This document shows, piece by piece, positions 48,155 to 57,509 of a stretch of DNA of 64,000 bases. A model generated the notes under the pieces. That model saw nothing but the letters and a program-made list of their open reading frames with translations. It was not told the DNA's origin and searched no databases. The stretch's first letter is position 1, and the number at the start of each line of letters is the position of its first letter. Source of the DNA: Kineosporiaceae bacterium (GTDB taxonomy: Bacteria > Actinomycetota > Actinomycetes > Actinomycetales > Kineosporiaceae); contig JADJPO010000003.1 of assembly GCA_016713225.1 (NCBI GenBank), positions 186,001 to 250,000 on the forward strand, read 5' to 3'. A program made the translations under genes and the position numbers.

Positions 48155-49102
48155 ATGACGGGTGAGGGCGTCGCCGGCGGCGAGTCCCGGCTCGAGGATG
48201 CCGCCGCGCAGGTCTATGCAGCGGCGCCTGGCGACTTCGTGGCCACCCGCTCACGTCTGGCGAAGCAGGCCAAGGCCGACGGCGAGCCCGAGATCGCGAA
48301 ACAGATTGCCGCGCTGCGCAAACCGAGCGTGGCGGCATGGGCGGTCAACCACCTGGTGCGCCGTCGTCCCGATCTGGTGGAGCAGTTGACCGACCTGGGG
48401 GAACGGCTGCGCTCGGCGCAGACCCGACTGGATGCCGCAGCCTTGCGCACACTGCGCGGTGAGCGGGACGTCGTCCTGCGCACCATGACCCAGGCCGCTG
48501 CCGAGCAGGCGAGCGAGGGCGGCCAGCGGCTCGCGCCGTCCGTGCTCGATCAGGTACGCGACACCGTGGTGGCGGCGCTGGCCAGCGCCGAGGCCACCCA
48601 GGCGGTCGGGTCGGGCACGCTGACCCGGGCGCTGGCCTATTCCGGCTTCGGCGACGTCGACATCGCCGATGCGGTCGCCCGCACCGCCACGGGCGTCCCG
48701 CTGGCTGTGATCCGCGGCGGTCGGTCCGCCGAGGCCACCCCCGCCGACACCACCCCCGCCGGTGACGACGCGACGTCCGACGGCGAGCTCGCCCGCACTC
48801 AGGCCCGCCGTCAGCGCGCCGAGCGGGAACGTCTCGAGGGGGCTCGCCGCGAGGCCGAATTCGCCCTGGCCCGGGCCGAGCGCGACCTCGAGACGGCCAC
48901 CGTCACGGTGCAGCGTGCCCGGGAGGCCTCCGAGGCTGCTCGAACCCGCCTGGCCCAGCTGCGGGCCGACCTCGCCCAGGCCGAGGCGGACGATGACGCG
49001 CGCCTGATCGAGGTGAGCGACGCCGTCCGGCACCGGACCGAGGCACAGAGCGTCCGGGACGCCGCTGCCGCCACTCTCCGTGACCTGCCCGACCTCGACT
49101 GA
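48155..49102 (+). CDS. Conserved actinobacterial coiled-coil protein, function unknown
   Basis: The 315-residue protein has a globular N-terminal half with the recurrent motifs VYAAAPGDFVATRSRLAKQAK and LRKPSVAAWAVNHLVRRRPDL, a short Thr/Ala/Asp-rich linker (about 190-210) and a long Ala/Arg/Glu coiled coil (about 215-305). I recognise the architecture from other actinobacteria but know of no function. TAGCCT (48143-48148) is six nt before the ATG, suggesting a leaderless transcript. Confidence 0.8.
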   Translation: MTGEGVAGGESRLEDAAAQVYAAAPGDFVATRSRLAKQAKADGEPEIAKQIAALRKPSVAAWAVNHLVRRRPDLVEQLTDLGERLRSAQTRLDAAALRTLRGERDVVLRTMTQAAAEQASEGGQRLAPSVLDQVRDTVVAALASAEATQAVGSGTLTRALAYSGFGDVDIADAVARTATGVPLAVIRGGRSAEATPADTTPAGDDATSDGELARTQARRQRAERERLEGARREAEFALARAERDLETATVTVQRAREASEAARTRLAQLRADLAQAEADDDARLIEVSDAVRHRTEAQSVRDAAAATLRDLPDLD

Positions 49103-49124
49103 GGGCTTCACGCTCATCCCCGGC

Positions 49125-49177
49125 GAGCGCAATGTCACGTTGCACTCGCTGGATGAGCGCAACGTGACATTGCGCTC
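49125..49177. repeat. Long-stem intergenic hairpin between convergent genes
   Basis: GAGCGCAATGTCACGTTGC (49125-49143) and its perfect reverse complement (49159-49177) enclose a 15-nt loop. Flanking CGCTCATCC and GGATGAGCG can form an alternative pairing. A 19-bp perfect stem is longer than needed for termination, so it may belong to a dispersed palindromic family. Confidence 0.85.
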
Positions 49178-49228
49178 ATGGGGGTGGGGGTCCTGGGGGT
49201 GGGGATCCCGGGGGGTGGGGTTGGGGGG

Positions 49229-50455
49229 TCAGGTTAGGGCGGTGGTGAGGCGGGTTACGGCTTCGGTGATCACTTCGGGGCGTTTGCAGAAGGCGAAGCG
49301 GACCAGGGAGCGGGCGCCGGCGGCGTCCGGGGTGTCGTGGAAGACCTGCACCGGGACGGCGACCACGCCGGCGAGGTCGGGCAGCCGTTGGCAGAAGTCC
49401 AGCGAGTCGGGGAAGCCCAGGGGAGCGGCGTCGGCGACGACGAAGTAGGTGCCGGAGGTCGGGGCCACGGTGAACCCGGCCTCGGCCAGGCCCGCGACCA
49501 ACTGGTCGCGGCCGGCCTGCAGCCGGGACGTCAGGCCGGCGTAGACCTCGTCGGGCAGCGCCAGCGCCTCGGCCACCGCCGGCTGCAGCGGTGCGCCCGA
49601 CACGTAACTGAGGAACTGCTTGATCGTGGTCACGGCGTCGATCAGGTCTGCCGGGCCGGTGATCCAGCCGATCTTCCACCCCGTCACCGAGAAGGTCTTG
49701 CCGGCCGAGGAGATGGTCAGCGTCCGCTCGGCCATTCCGGGCAGGCTCGCCAGCGGCAGGTGCTCGAGGCCGTCGAAGACCAGGTGCTCGTAGACCTCGT
49801 CGGTCACCACGATCACGTCGTGCCGGATCGCCAGCTCGGCCACCGCGGTCAGCTCGTCCCGGGTCAGCACCCGCCCGGTCGGGTTGTGGGGCGAGTTGAG
49901 CAGCAGCAGTCGGGTGCGGTCGGTGAACGCGGCCGCCAGCGCCGCGACGTCCAGGGTGTAGTCGGGAAAGCGCAGCGGCACGGTGCGGCGCACCGCCCCG
50001 GCCAGCTCGACGGTGGCCGCGTAGGAGTCGTAATACGGCTCCAGCATCACCACCTCGTCGCCCGGCGAGCACAACGCCAGTACGGCGGACGCGATCGCCT
50101 CGGTCGCCCCCACGGTCACCAGCACCTCGCGGTCGGGGTCGACGTCCAGGCCGTAGAACCGCTGCTGATGCGCGGCGATGGCAGCCCGCAATGCGGGGAT
50201 GCCGCGTCCGGGCGGGTACTGGTTCGCCCCACCTCGGACGGCGCGCACCGCTGCCTCCAGCACGACGTCCGGCCCGTCGGTGTCGGGAAAGCCCTGGCCC
50301 AGGTTGACCGCGCCGGTACGCACCGCCAGGGCGGACATCTCGGCGAAGATGGTCGCGGCCAGCGTGCCGTCCTCGCGCAGCAACCGGGAGGACCGGGCGA
50401 CCCGCTGCCAGGCGCCGCCGACCCTGCCGTGGTCGGGCGCGCTGCGTGCTGCCAT
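49229..50455 (-). CDS. PLP-dependent aminotransferase, class I/II (DapC/YbdL-like)
   Basis: The 408-residue product has the fold-type I core: VNLGQGFPDTDGPD at the N-terminus, NSPHNPTGRVL, the aspartate in VVTDEVYEHLVFDG, and the PLP lysine in ISSAGKTFSVTGWKIGW. Actinobacterial relatives include N-succinyldiaminopimelate aminotransferase (DapC) and kynurenine/methionine aminotransferases; sequence alone does not decide. The ATG at 50455 is chosen because TAGAGT (50468-50463) lies seven nt upstream, a leaderless pattern; a longer N-terminal extension is low-complexity. Confidence 0.87.
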   Translation of the reverse strand: MAARSAPDHGRVGGAWQRVARSSRLLREDGTLAATIFAEMSALAVRTGAVNLGQGFPDTDGPDVVLEAAVRAVRGGANQYPPGRGIPALRAAIAAHQQRFYGLDVDPDREVLVTVGATEAIASAVLALCSPGDEVVMLEPYYDSYAATVELAGAVRRTVPLRFPDYTLDVAALAAAFTDRTRLLLLNSPHNPTGRVLTRDELTAVAELAIRHDVIVVTDEVYEHLVFDGLEHLPLASLPGMAERTLTISSAGKTFSVTGWKIGWITGPADLIDAVTTIKQFLSYVSGAPLQPAVAEALALPDEVYAGLTSRLQAGRDQLVAGLAEAGFTVAPTSGTYFVVADAAPLGFPDSLDFCQRLPDLAGVVAVPVQVFHDTPDAAGARSLVRFAFCKRPEVITEAVTRLTTALT

Positions 50456-50484
50456 GGCGCGCACTCTACGCAGCCGTGGTCGTT

Positions 50485-50514
50485 TTGGTGACCGTGCCAC
50501 CACGCCCGTAGGAT
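50485..50514 (+). promoter_or_regulatory. Candidate promoter of the rpsB-tsf operon
   Basis: TTGGTG (50485-50490) and TAGGAT (50509-50514) are separated by 18 bp. This gives a leader of about 220 nt that contains a perfect 18-bp palindrome. Confidence 0.5.
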
Positions 50515-50599
50515 GCCCCCGCGGTTCGGTGTGTGTTGCAGCGTGAGTTGCAGGGCGTACTGGTCCGACATCACCGCGCCACGGGCCGTCTGTGGACCT

Positions 50600-50617
50600 G
50601 GATCGAGATCTCGATCC
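50600..50617. repeat. 18-bp perfect palindrome in the rpsB leader
   Basis: GGATCGAGATCTCGATCC is fully self-complementary without a loop. It lies 125 nt before the rpsB start, inside the presumed transcribed leader. It could be a protein-binding DNA site or part of an autoregulatory RNA fold. Confidence 0.6.
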
Positions 50618-50741
50618 GCCGACGGGGCGCACCGATCGGTCCTCATCCGGGCACTGCCCGATGCGGTTCTGGTGCGTCGTGGCGCCTGGCGCGCCGTCCG
50701 ACCGGACGACGCGGACAACCGATCAGGAGACACGAGAGATC

Positions 50742-51704
50742 ATGGCTGTCGTCACGATGCGCCAGCTCCTCGAGAGCGGCGTCCACTTCGGACACCAGAC
50801 CCGGCGCTGGAACCCGAAGATGAAGCGGTTCATCTTCACCGAGCGCAACGGCATCTACATCATCGATCTGCAGCAGTCGCTGCTGTTCATCGACAACGCC
50901 TACGACTTCATCAAGGAGACCGTCGCCCACGGCGGCACGATCCTGTTCGTCGGCACCAAGAAGCAGGCGCAGGAGCCGATCGCCGAGCAGGCCGCGCGGG
51001 TCGGGATGCCGTATGTCAACCAGCGCTGGCTGGGTGGCATGCTCACCAACTTCCAGACCGTGCACAAGCGGCTGCAGCGCCTCAAGGAGCTCGAGCTGCT
51101 CGACTTCGACGACGTCGCCGGCTCCGGCATGACCAAGAAGGAACTGCTGGTCCTGCGCCGCGAGAAGGACAAGCTGACCAAGACCCTCGGTGGCATCCGG
51201 GACATGGCCCGGGTTCCGAGCGCGGTGTGGATCGTCGACACCAAGAAAGAGCACCTCGCGGTCGACGAGGCCCGCAAGCTCAACATCCCGATCGTGGCGA
51301 TCCTCGACACCAACTGCGACCCGGACGAGGTCGACTACAAGATCCCGGGCAACGACGACGCGATCCGGTCGGTCACCCTGCTCACCCGCGTGGTCGCCGA
51401 CGCCGTGGCCGAGGGCCTGATGGCTCGCTCGCGGGGCAACGAGGCCGCCACCGCCGGTGCGGTCACCGCCGACGAGCCGCTGGCCGAGTGGGAGCGCGAG
51501 CTGCTCGCCGGGTCGGCCGAGGCTCCCGCCGAGGCTGCTGCGCCAGCTGAGGCCGCGCCCGTCGAGGCCGAGGCACCGGCAGCTGTCGAGGCAGTGGTCG
51601 AGGCTTCCGCCGAGACGCCTGCCGAGGCTCCGGCCGAGGCACCCGCCGAGGCGCCTGCTGAGGCACCCGTCGAGGCCGAGCCGACGCCCGCCGAGACCAA
51701 CTGA
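50742..51704 (+). CDS. rpsB: 30S ribosomal protein S2 with Ala/Pro/Glu tail
   Basis: S2 is essential for translation initiation complexes. Residues 1-230 form the S2 domain ([57 protein letters not shown]). The 320-residue length comes from a C-terminal repeat region rich in (A/P)EA(P/A), typical of actinobacterial S2. ATG at 50742 follows the ribosome-binding site AGGAGA. Confidence 0.97.
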   Translation: MAVVTMRQLLESGVHFGHQTRRWNPKMKRFIFTERNGIYIIDLQQSLLFIDNAYDFIKETVAHGGTILFVGTKKQAQEPIAEQAARVGMPYVNQRWLGGMLTNFQTVHKRLQRLKELELLDFDDVAGSGMTKKELLVLRREKDKLTKTLGGIRDMARVPSAVWIVDTKKEHLAVDEARKLNIPIVAILDTNCDPDEVDYKIPGNDDAIRSVTLLTRVVADAVAEGLMARSRGNEAATAGAVTADEPLAEWERELLAGSAEAPAEAAAPAEAAPVEAEAPAAVEAVVEASAETPAEAPAEAPAEAPAEAPVEAEPTPAETN

Positions 51705-51742
51705 CCACGGACGACGCAGAATCGAAGGAGTACCGAACCCCC

Positions 51743-52579
51743 ATGGCGAACATCAGCGCAGCCGACGTCAAGAAGCTGCGTGACCTCACCGGCGCCGGAA
51801 TGATGGACTGCAAGCGGGCACTCGAGGAGAACGACGGCGACCTCGAGAAGGCGATCGAGTTCCTGCGGATCAAGGGCCAGGCCACTGCCGAGAAGCGGGC
51901 CGACCGGACGGCGTCCAACGGCCTGGTGGCCGCGCACGTCGCCGACGGCGTGGGCACCCTGGTCGAGGTCAACTGCGAGACCGACTTCGTCTCCAAGGGC
52001 GACACGTTCCAGGCCCTGGCCCAGCGGGTGCTCGACCAGGCCGTCGCCATCAAGGCGACGACCGTCGAGGAGCTGCTGGCCAGCGAGGTGGCCCCCGGCC
52101 AGACCGTGGCCCAGCTGATCACCGACGCCACCGGCACCATCGGCGAGAAGATCGAGGTGCGCGGCGTGGCCCGGGTGGAGGCCCCGCACGTGGCCAGCTA
52201 CCTGCACCGCACCAGCCCCGATCTGCCCCCGCAGATCGGCGTCCTGGTCGGCGTCGAGGGTGACGCCGCGAACGTGGCGGTCGCCCGGGACGTCGCGATG
52301 CACGCCGCGGCGATGAAGCCGGCCTACCTCACCCGGGAGGCCGTGCCGGCCGACGTGGTGGCTGCCGAGCGCCACATCGCCGAGGAGAAGTCGCGCGAGG
52401 AGGGCAAGCCCGAGCAGGCCCTGCCGCGCATCGTCGAGGGCCGGGTGGACGCGTTCTTCAAGGACGTCGTCCTGCTGGAGCAGAAGTTCGCCAAGGACCA
52501 GACCAAGACGGTCAAGCAGGTGCTGACCGAGGCCGGTGTGGCCGCCCAGGCCTACGCTCGGTTCCAGGTCGGCGCCTGA
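51743..52579 (+). CDS. tsf: Elongation factor Ts
   Basis: EF-Ts recycles EF-Tu-GDP. The 278-residue product has the UBA-like N-terminus [33 protein letters not shown], the core [16 protein letters not shown] and the C-terminal block [16 protein letters not shown]. It starts 38 nt after rpsB with GAAGGAG as ribosome-binding site, so the two are one operon that ends at the hairpin downstream. Confidence 0.97.
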   Translation: MANISAADVKKLRDLTGAGMMDCKRALEENDGDLEKAIEFLRIKGQATAEKRADRTASNGLVAAHVADGVGTLVEVNCETDFVSKGDTFQALAQRVLDQAVAIKATTVEELLASEVAPGQTVAQLITDATGTIGEKIEVRGVARVEAPHVASYLHRTSPDLPPQIGVLVGVEGDAANVAVARDVAMHAAAMKPAYLTREAVPADVVAAERHIAEEKSREEGKPEQALPRIVEGRVDAFFKDVVLLEQKFAKDQTKTVKQVLTEAGVAAQAYARFQVGA

Positions 52580-52607
52580 GCGCCACCGCTCGCCGAACGT
52601 CACGCAG

Positions 52608-52640
52608 ACGGTCGTCACCCCCTCGGGGGTGGCGGCCGTT
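52608..52640. terminator. Terminator hairpin after tsf
   Basis: A 15-bp GC-rich stem (52608-52622 with 52625-52639, two G-U pairs) with a tight loop lies 29 nt after the tsf stop and before pyrH. Confidence 0.75.
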
Positions 52641-52682
52641 CGGCGTGCATCCAGGCCCTCACGGACCTGGCAGACTGAGCCC

Positions 52683-53426
52683 ATGCCCGACCAGATGCAG
52701 GACACGACGGACGATCTGAGGTACCACCGAGTCCTGCTGAAGCTCTCGGGCGAGGCCTTCGGCGGGGGCAAGGTCGGCGTCGATCCGGACGTGGTCAAGG
52801 CGATCGCCAAGGAGGTTGCCCAGGCGGTGCAATCGGGCGTCCAGGTCGCGGTGGTGATCGGTGGCGGCAACTTCTTCCGCGGCGCCGAATTGCAGCAGCG
52901 GGGCATGGACCGCGCCCGCGCCGACTACATGGGCATGCTCGGCATCGTGATGAACTGCCTGGCGCTGCAGGACTTCCTGGAGAAGGAAGGCATCGACACC
53001 CGGGTGCAGACCGCGATCACCATGGGCCAGGTCGCCGAGGCCTACATCCCGCGCCGCGCGATCCGCCACCTCGAGAAGGGGCGGGTGGTCATCTTCGGCG
53101 CCGGCGCCGGGATGCCGTTCTTCTCCACCGACACCGTCGCGGCCCAGCGCGCGCTGGAGACCCACTGCGAGGTGATCCTGATGGGCAAGTACGGGGTGGA
53201 CGGCGTCTACACCGCGGACCCGCGGCTCGACCCCACCGCGACGCGGCTCGAACACATCACGTTCAGTGAGGCTTTGTCACGCAATCTGAAGGTGGCGGAT
53301 GCCACGGCGTTCGCCCTCTGCATGGAGAACGACATGCCGATGATCGTGTTCGGTATGGAGGGCGAAGGCAATGTCGTGCGTGCCGTCCGAGGTGAGAGGA
53401 TCGGCACGCTGGTTTCGGCCACCTGA
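52683..53426 (+). CDS. pyrH: Uridylate kinase
   Basis: UMP kinase makes UDP for nucleotide and sugar synthesis. The 247-residue amino acid kinase-fold protein has [42 protein letters not shown] and [19 protein letters not shown] at 52683 is preferred over the longer in-frame extension, which would run through the terminator hairpin. Confidence 0.97.
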   Translation: MPDQMQDTTDDLRYHRVLLKLSGEAFGGGKVGVDPDVVKAIAKEVAQAVQSGVQVAVVIGGGNFFRGAELQQRGMDRARADYMGMLGIVMNCLALQDFLEKEGIDTRVQTAITMGQVAEAYIPRRAIRHLEKGRVVIFGAGAGMPFFSTDTVAAQRALETHCEVILMGKYGVDGVYTADPRLDPTATRLEHITFSEALSRNLKVADATAFALCMENDMPMIVFGMEGEGNVVRAVRGERIGTLVSAT

Positions 53427-53481
53427 CCGGTCCACCTCACCGGCTCGTGCAATCACCCCGTTGGCACACCAGGGAGCAGCT

Positions 53482-54039
53482 GTGATCGACGAGACTCTCT
53501 TCGAGGCCGAAGAGAAGATGGAGAAGGCGATCGAGGTCGCCAAGGAGGACTTCGCGGGGATCCGCACCGGGCGGGCCAACCCGGCGATGTTCAACAAGAT
53601 CCTGGTCGACTACTACGGTGCCCCGACGCCGTTGCAGCAGCTCGCCTCGTTCCAGACCCCCGAGGCGCGCACCGTGCTGGTCTCGCCCTACGACAAGGGC
53701 TCCATGGGTGCGATCGAGCGGGCGCTGCGCGACTCCGACCTCGGCGTGAACCCGTCCAACGACGGCGTGGTGATCCGGCTGGTGCTGCCCCAGCTGACCG
53801 AGGAGCGCCGCCGGGACTACATCAAGATCGCCCGCCACAAGGCCGAGGAGGCCCGGGTCTCGGTGCGCAACATCCGGCGCCGGGCCAAGGAGGAGCTCGA
53901 CCGCATCAACAAGGACGGCGAGGCCGGCGAGGACGAGGTCAACCGCGCCGAGAAGGAACTCGAGCAGGTGACCAAGCGTCACGTCGAGGCCATCGACGAC
54001 CTGCTCAAGCACAAAGAGAGTGAGCTGCTCGAGGTATGA
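53482..54039 (+). CDS. frr: Ribosome recycling factor
   Basis: RRF splits post-termination ribosomes together with EF-G. The 185-residue product contains [49 protein letters not shown], and the helical C-terminus [30 protein letters not shown]. Start GTG at 53482 after GGGAG. It overlaps cdsA by 4 bp. Confidence 0.97.
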   Translation: MIDETLFEAEEKMEKAIEVAKEDFAGIRTGRANPAMFNKILVDYYGAPTPLQQLASFQTPEARTVLVSPYDKGSMGAIERALRDSDLGVNPSNDGVVIRLVLPQLTEERRRDYIKIARHKAEEARVSVRNIRRRAKEELDRINKDGEAGEDEVNRAEKELEQVTKRHVEAIDDLLKHKESELLEV

Positions 54040-55559
54040 GCGCCCACGACCCCCTGATCGGTGGCGAACCGCTGCCCAGCCGCCGCACCCTGCGCGGTCA
54101 GCGGGCCGAACGGGCGACCCGCGCCGCCTCGGGCCCGAGGTTGAGCGCCGAGCGCACCGCCCCCTTCGAGGCCCCGCGCGTCATCTCCCTGCCCGATGTC
54201 TCGGCCACCGAGACCGGCCCACGCAGCATCTCGCTGGTCGATGACGACGGTTCCGGCTTCCTACCGCCCCGGTTGCTCCCCACCGGGCCGATGCCCACCC
54301 TGACGCGGCCGGCGACGCCCGACCCGGCTCCCTGGGCGACCCCGGCCGCTGCGCCGCAGACCCGCACCCCCGACGCCGGCACCCCAGACCCCCGGGCCTC
54401 CGACCCCCGGACCGGTGCGCTGCGACTGGCCGAACGCACCCGGACCGGGCCGACCGCCGGTCAGCGGCGCATCCTGTCGACCCCGCCGGTCTCGTTCGAC
54501 CCGACGCCGAGCGCTTCGTTGCGCATCGTCGGTGCGCCCGACGTCGCTCCGCAGGTCGTGTCCACCGCCGATCCCTCGCCGGAACCCCTCGACCTCGACC
54601 GGGCGGCCGCAGACGCCGTCCGCGACGAGGAGACCCAGCTGCTGCCGCGGGCCGGTGCTGCCGCCCGTACCCAGGACTCGCCCCGCCGACGTGCCCGAGG
54701 TGGCGGCGCGCCGTCCGGTGGCGCTGCCGGCCGGTCGGGCTCGGCGTCCAGTCGTGCGGGTCGTAACCTGCCGATGGCCATCGCCGTCGGCGCGGCGCTG
54801 GGCGGCGCCGTCCTGGCCTCGCTGTTGTTCCGCAAGGAGGCCTTCGTCGGCCTGGTGTCGGCCGCGGTGGTCATCGCGCTGTGGGAGATGGCCGGGGCGC
54901 TGGCCGCCAAGCGGATCCAGATCCCGGTGGTGCCGCTGGTCGTCGGCGCGCTCGGCATGCTCGTCTCGGCCTACGTGGCCCGGGAGGAGGGCCTGCTGGT
55001 CGCCTTCGCGCTGACCGCCTTCGGGGTGCTGTTGTGGCGCATCATCGACGGTCTGGACGGCGCTGCGCGCGACATCTCGGCGGGGGTGTTCACGGCGGCC
55101 TACGTGCCGTTCATGGCCGCCTTCTCGATCGTCATGCTGGCAGCGCCGGACGGCGCGATGCGCGTCATCGTCTTCATCGCGGTGACCGTGGCCAGTGACA
55201 TCGGCGGTCTGGCCGCGGGGGTCCGGTTCGGTCGGCACCCGCTCGCGCCCAGCGTGAGCCCGCGCAAGTCCTGGGAGGGGCTGGCCGGCTCGGTGCTCGC
55301 CTGCATGATCGTGGCGACGGCCGGGGTCATCGTGCTGCTGCACGGCCCGTGGTGGGCCGGCTCGGTGGTCGGTGCCGCGGTGGCCGTCACGGCGACCATC
55401 GGTGACCTGGCCGAGTCGCTGCTCAAGCGCGACCTGGGGGTCAAGGACATGGGCAGTGTGTTGCCGGGGCACGGCGGCATGATGGACCGGCTCGACTCGC
55501 TGCTGCTCACCGCCCCGGCCAGTTTCCTGCTGCTGGCCTACCTGGTCCCCGTCACGTGA
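54036..55559 (+). CDS. cdsA: Phosphatidate cytidylyltransferase with long disordered N-terminus
   Basis: CdsA makes CDP-diacylglycerol, the precursor of phospholipids. The 507-residue protein has about 240 polar, Pro/Thr/Arg-rich residues first, then a membrane domain of eight or so helices ending in the family signature [29 protein letters not shown]. Family members are usually 270-300 residues; the cytoplasmic extension is lineage-specific. ATG overlaps the frr stop (ATGA). Confidence 0.95.
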   Translation: MSAHDPLIGGEPLPSRRTLRGQRAERATRAASGPRLSAERTAPFEAPRVISLPDVSATETGPRSISLVDDDGSGFLPPRLLPTGPMPTLTRPATPDPAPWATPAAAPQTRTPDAGTPDPRASDPRTGALRLAERTRTGPTAGQRRILSTPPVSFDPTPSASLRIVGAPDVAPQVVSTADPSPEPLDLDRAAADAVRDEETQLLPRAGAAARTQDSPRRRARGGGAPSGGAAGRSGSASSRAGRNLPMAIAVGAALGGAVLASLLFRKEAFVGLVSAAVVIALWEMAGALAAKRIQIPVVPLVVGALGMLVSAYVAREEGLLVAFALTAFGVLLWRIIDGLDGAARDISAGVFTAAYVPFMAAFSIVMLAAPDGAMRVIVFIAVTVASDIGGLAAGVRFGRHPLAPSVSPRKSWEGLAGSVLACMIVATAGVIVLLHGPWWAGSVVGAAVAVTATIGDLAESLLKRDLGVKDMGSVLPGHGGMMDRLDSLLLTAPASFLLLAYLVPVT

Positions 55560-56716
55560 AGGTGCCGGTCGGGCTCGAGGTGGCTGCGCCGTCCGGTGGC
55601 CGGGCGACTCGTCCCCCTCGGCACCTGGCCGATCTGACCGAGGCCGAACGCGCCGAGGCCGTCATCGCCCTGGGTGACAAGGGTTTTCGGGCACGCCAGC
55701 TCTCGGTGCACTACTTCGAGCACCTGGTCGGCGTCGGGCCGGACGGCGCCGGGGCCGAGGCGATGACCGACCTTCCCGCGGCGGCCCGGCAGCGGCTGGC
55801 GGCGGCCATGCTGCCCTGGTTGCTCACTCCGGTGCGGGAGTTGACCTGCGACAACGACCAGACGGTCAAGACCGTGTGGCAGTTGTTCGACGGCTCGCTG
55901 GTCGAGAGCGTCCTGATGCGCTACCCCGAGCGGGTCACCGTGTGCGCCTCCAGCCAGGCCGGTTGCGGCATGGGCTGCCCGTTCTGTGCCACCGGCCAGG
56001 GGGGCCTGGAACGCAACCTGAGCGCCGCCGAGATCGTCGAACAGGTGGTGTCGGCGGCCCGCGTCCAGGCGCGGGTGGGGGGCCCGCGGGTGAGCAACGT
56101 GGTGTTCATGGGCATGGGGGAGCCGCTGGCCAACTACCGCGCCCTGATGACCGCGGTCCGGGCGCTGACCGCGCCGGTTCCCGCGGGGCTGGGGTTGTCG
56201 GCGCGGGGCGTGACGGTCTCGACCGTGGGATTGGTGCCGGCCATCGACCGGTTGGCGGCCGAAGGCCTGCCGCTGACGCTGGCGTTGTCGCTGCACGCGC
56301 CGGACGACACGCTGCGCGACGAACTGGTTCCGGTCAACACGCGGTGGCCGGTGACCGAGGTTCTGGACGCCGCGCGCCGCTATGCCGGGGCCACCGGACG
56401 CCGGGTGAGCATCGAGTACGCGCTGATCCGGGACGTGAACGACCAGGCCTGGCGGGCCAAGAAACTGGCCGGAGAACTCAATCGACGGGGGCGGGGCTGG
56501 GTGCACATCAACCCGATCCCCCTCAATCCCACCCCTGGATCGCGGTGGACCGCGAGCGAGCCGTCGGTCGCCGATCGGTTCGTCCAGACCCTGCGCGAGG
56601 CCGGTGTCACGACAACGATTCGTGACACTCGAGGCCGCGAGATCGACGGCGCGTGCGGTCAGCTCGCCGCAGGTGGTTCGACCAGGGCCCAGCGTTTGGC
56701 ACAATCAACGCCGTGA
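55556..56716 (+). CDS. rlmN: Dual-specificity RNA methyltransferase RlmN
   Basis: RlmN is a radical SAM enzyme that methylates C2 of A2503 in 23S rRNA and A37 of some tRNAs. The 386-residue product has the iron-sulfur motif C137-GMG-C141-PF-C144, [10 protein letters not shown], and the C-terminal methyl-carrier cysteine in [10 protein letters not shown]. Start GTG overlaps the cdsA stop (GTGA). Confidence 0.97.
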   Translation: MKVPVGLEVAAPSGGRATRPPRHLADLTEAERAEAVIALGDKGFRARQLSVHYFEHLVGVGPDGAGAEAMTDLPAAARQRLAAAMLPWLLTPVRELTCDNDQTVKTVWQLFDGSLVESVLMRYPERVTVCASSQAGCGMGCPFCATGQGGLERNLSAAEIVEQVVSAARVQARVGGPRVSNVVFMGMGEPLANYRALMTAVRALTAPVPAGLGLSARGVTVSTVGLVPAIDRLAAEGLPLTLALSLHAPDDTLRDELVPVNTRWPVTEVLDAARRYAGATGRRVSIEYALIRDVNDQAWRAKKLAGELNRRGRGWVHINPIPLNPTPGSRWTASEPSVADRFVQTLREAGVTTTIRDTRGREIDGACGQLAAGGSTRAQRLAQSTP

Positions 56717-57270
56717 CCGACACGTTTCCCCGGGCGAGCCGGCTGGCGAAGGGTTACGACGCCGAGCAGGTCGAGGCGTTCCTGGCCCGGGCGCGGGCGG
56801 CCTATGAGGACGGTGGGCGCGGCGGGACGATGACCTCCTGGCACGTGCGCACCGTCGGCTTCGACCTGGTGCGTGGGGGGTACGACGTCGAGGCCGTGGA
56901 CGCCGCGCTCGACCGCATCGAGGATGCCTTTGCCCGCCGCGAGAAGCACCGTGGCGAGGAGCGCGCCGGCAGCAGCGGCTGGCAGACCCAGTTGCGCAGC
57001 CAGGAGCAGTCGCTGCGGGCTCAGCTCGCGCGCAGCGACGGCCAGCGCTTCCCGCGGGGTACCGGGCTCGAGCTCACCTACGACATCGAGCAGGTCGACG
57101 ATCTCTGCCGACGGATCGAGGACGCCTTCGCCAGCGGCCGCCCGCTGCAGCCGGACGCCGTCCGGCTGGCGGTGTTCAAGAGCCGTCGGGGCGCTCGCGG
57201 GTACCGCGAGGCCTCGGTGGATGCCTTCCTCGACCGGGTGGTCGAACTGCTGGTGGTCGCGGCGGTCTGA
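56713..57270 (+). CDS. Protein built from four DivIVA-like motifs
   Basis: The 185-residue product contains four related segments: [76 protein letters not shown] and [25 protein letters not shown]. Each resembles the short actinobacterial DivIVA (DivI1A) motif, F-x(n)-GY-x3-VD-x-FLD. The long DivIVA coiled coil is missing. Such proteins after rlmN may be cell-pole or division accessories, but this is inference. Start GTG overlaps the rlmN stop. Confidence 0.85.
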   Translation: MTDTFPRASRLAKGYDAEQVEAFLARARAAYEDGGRGGTMTSWHVRTVGFDLVRGGYDVEAVDAALDRIEDAFARREKHRGEERAGSSGWQTQLRSQEQSLRAQLARSDGQRFPRGTGLELTYDIEQVDDLCRRIEDAFASGRPLQPDAVRLAVFKSRRGARGYREASVDAFLDRVVELLVVAAV

Positions 57271-57278
57271 GTGGTTCT

Positions 57279-57292
57279 GGGACCAATGTCCG
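57279..57292. promoter_or_regulatory. Second DosR-like box
   Basis: GGGACCAATGTCCG (GGGAC, 4 nt, GTCCG) differs from a perfect DosR core palindrome at one arm position. It lies right after the DivIVA-like gene and about 218 nt before the propionyl-CoA synthetase-like gene. Confidence 0.4.
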
Positions 57293-57509
57293 GGGAATTG
57301 AACGGCGTTGTGTGAGTCGCGGCCACTCGTCGCGTGAGTGAGTTACCTCACCGCTCTGGCCTATCCCGCCGCGGCCCGCGCCCGCGACGATGGCGCACGA
57401 GACGGGCGTTGACGATCGAGTCGAACCGTTGGGGTGCACACGATGCGAGGAAGCATCCCTGGGGTGGTGCGTCGATCAAGCCAGGGATGACGAGCGCACA
57501 GGAGCGCGA

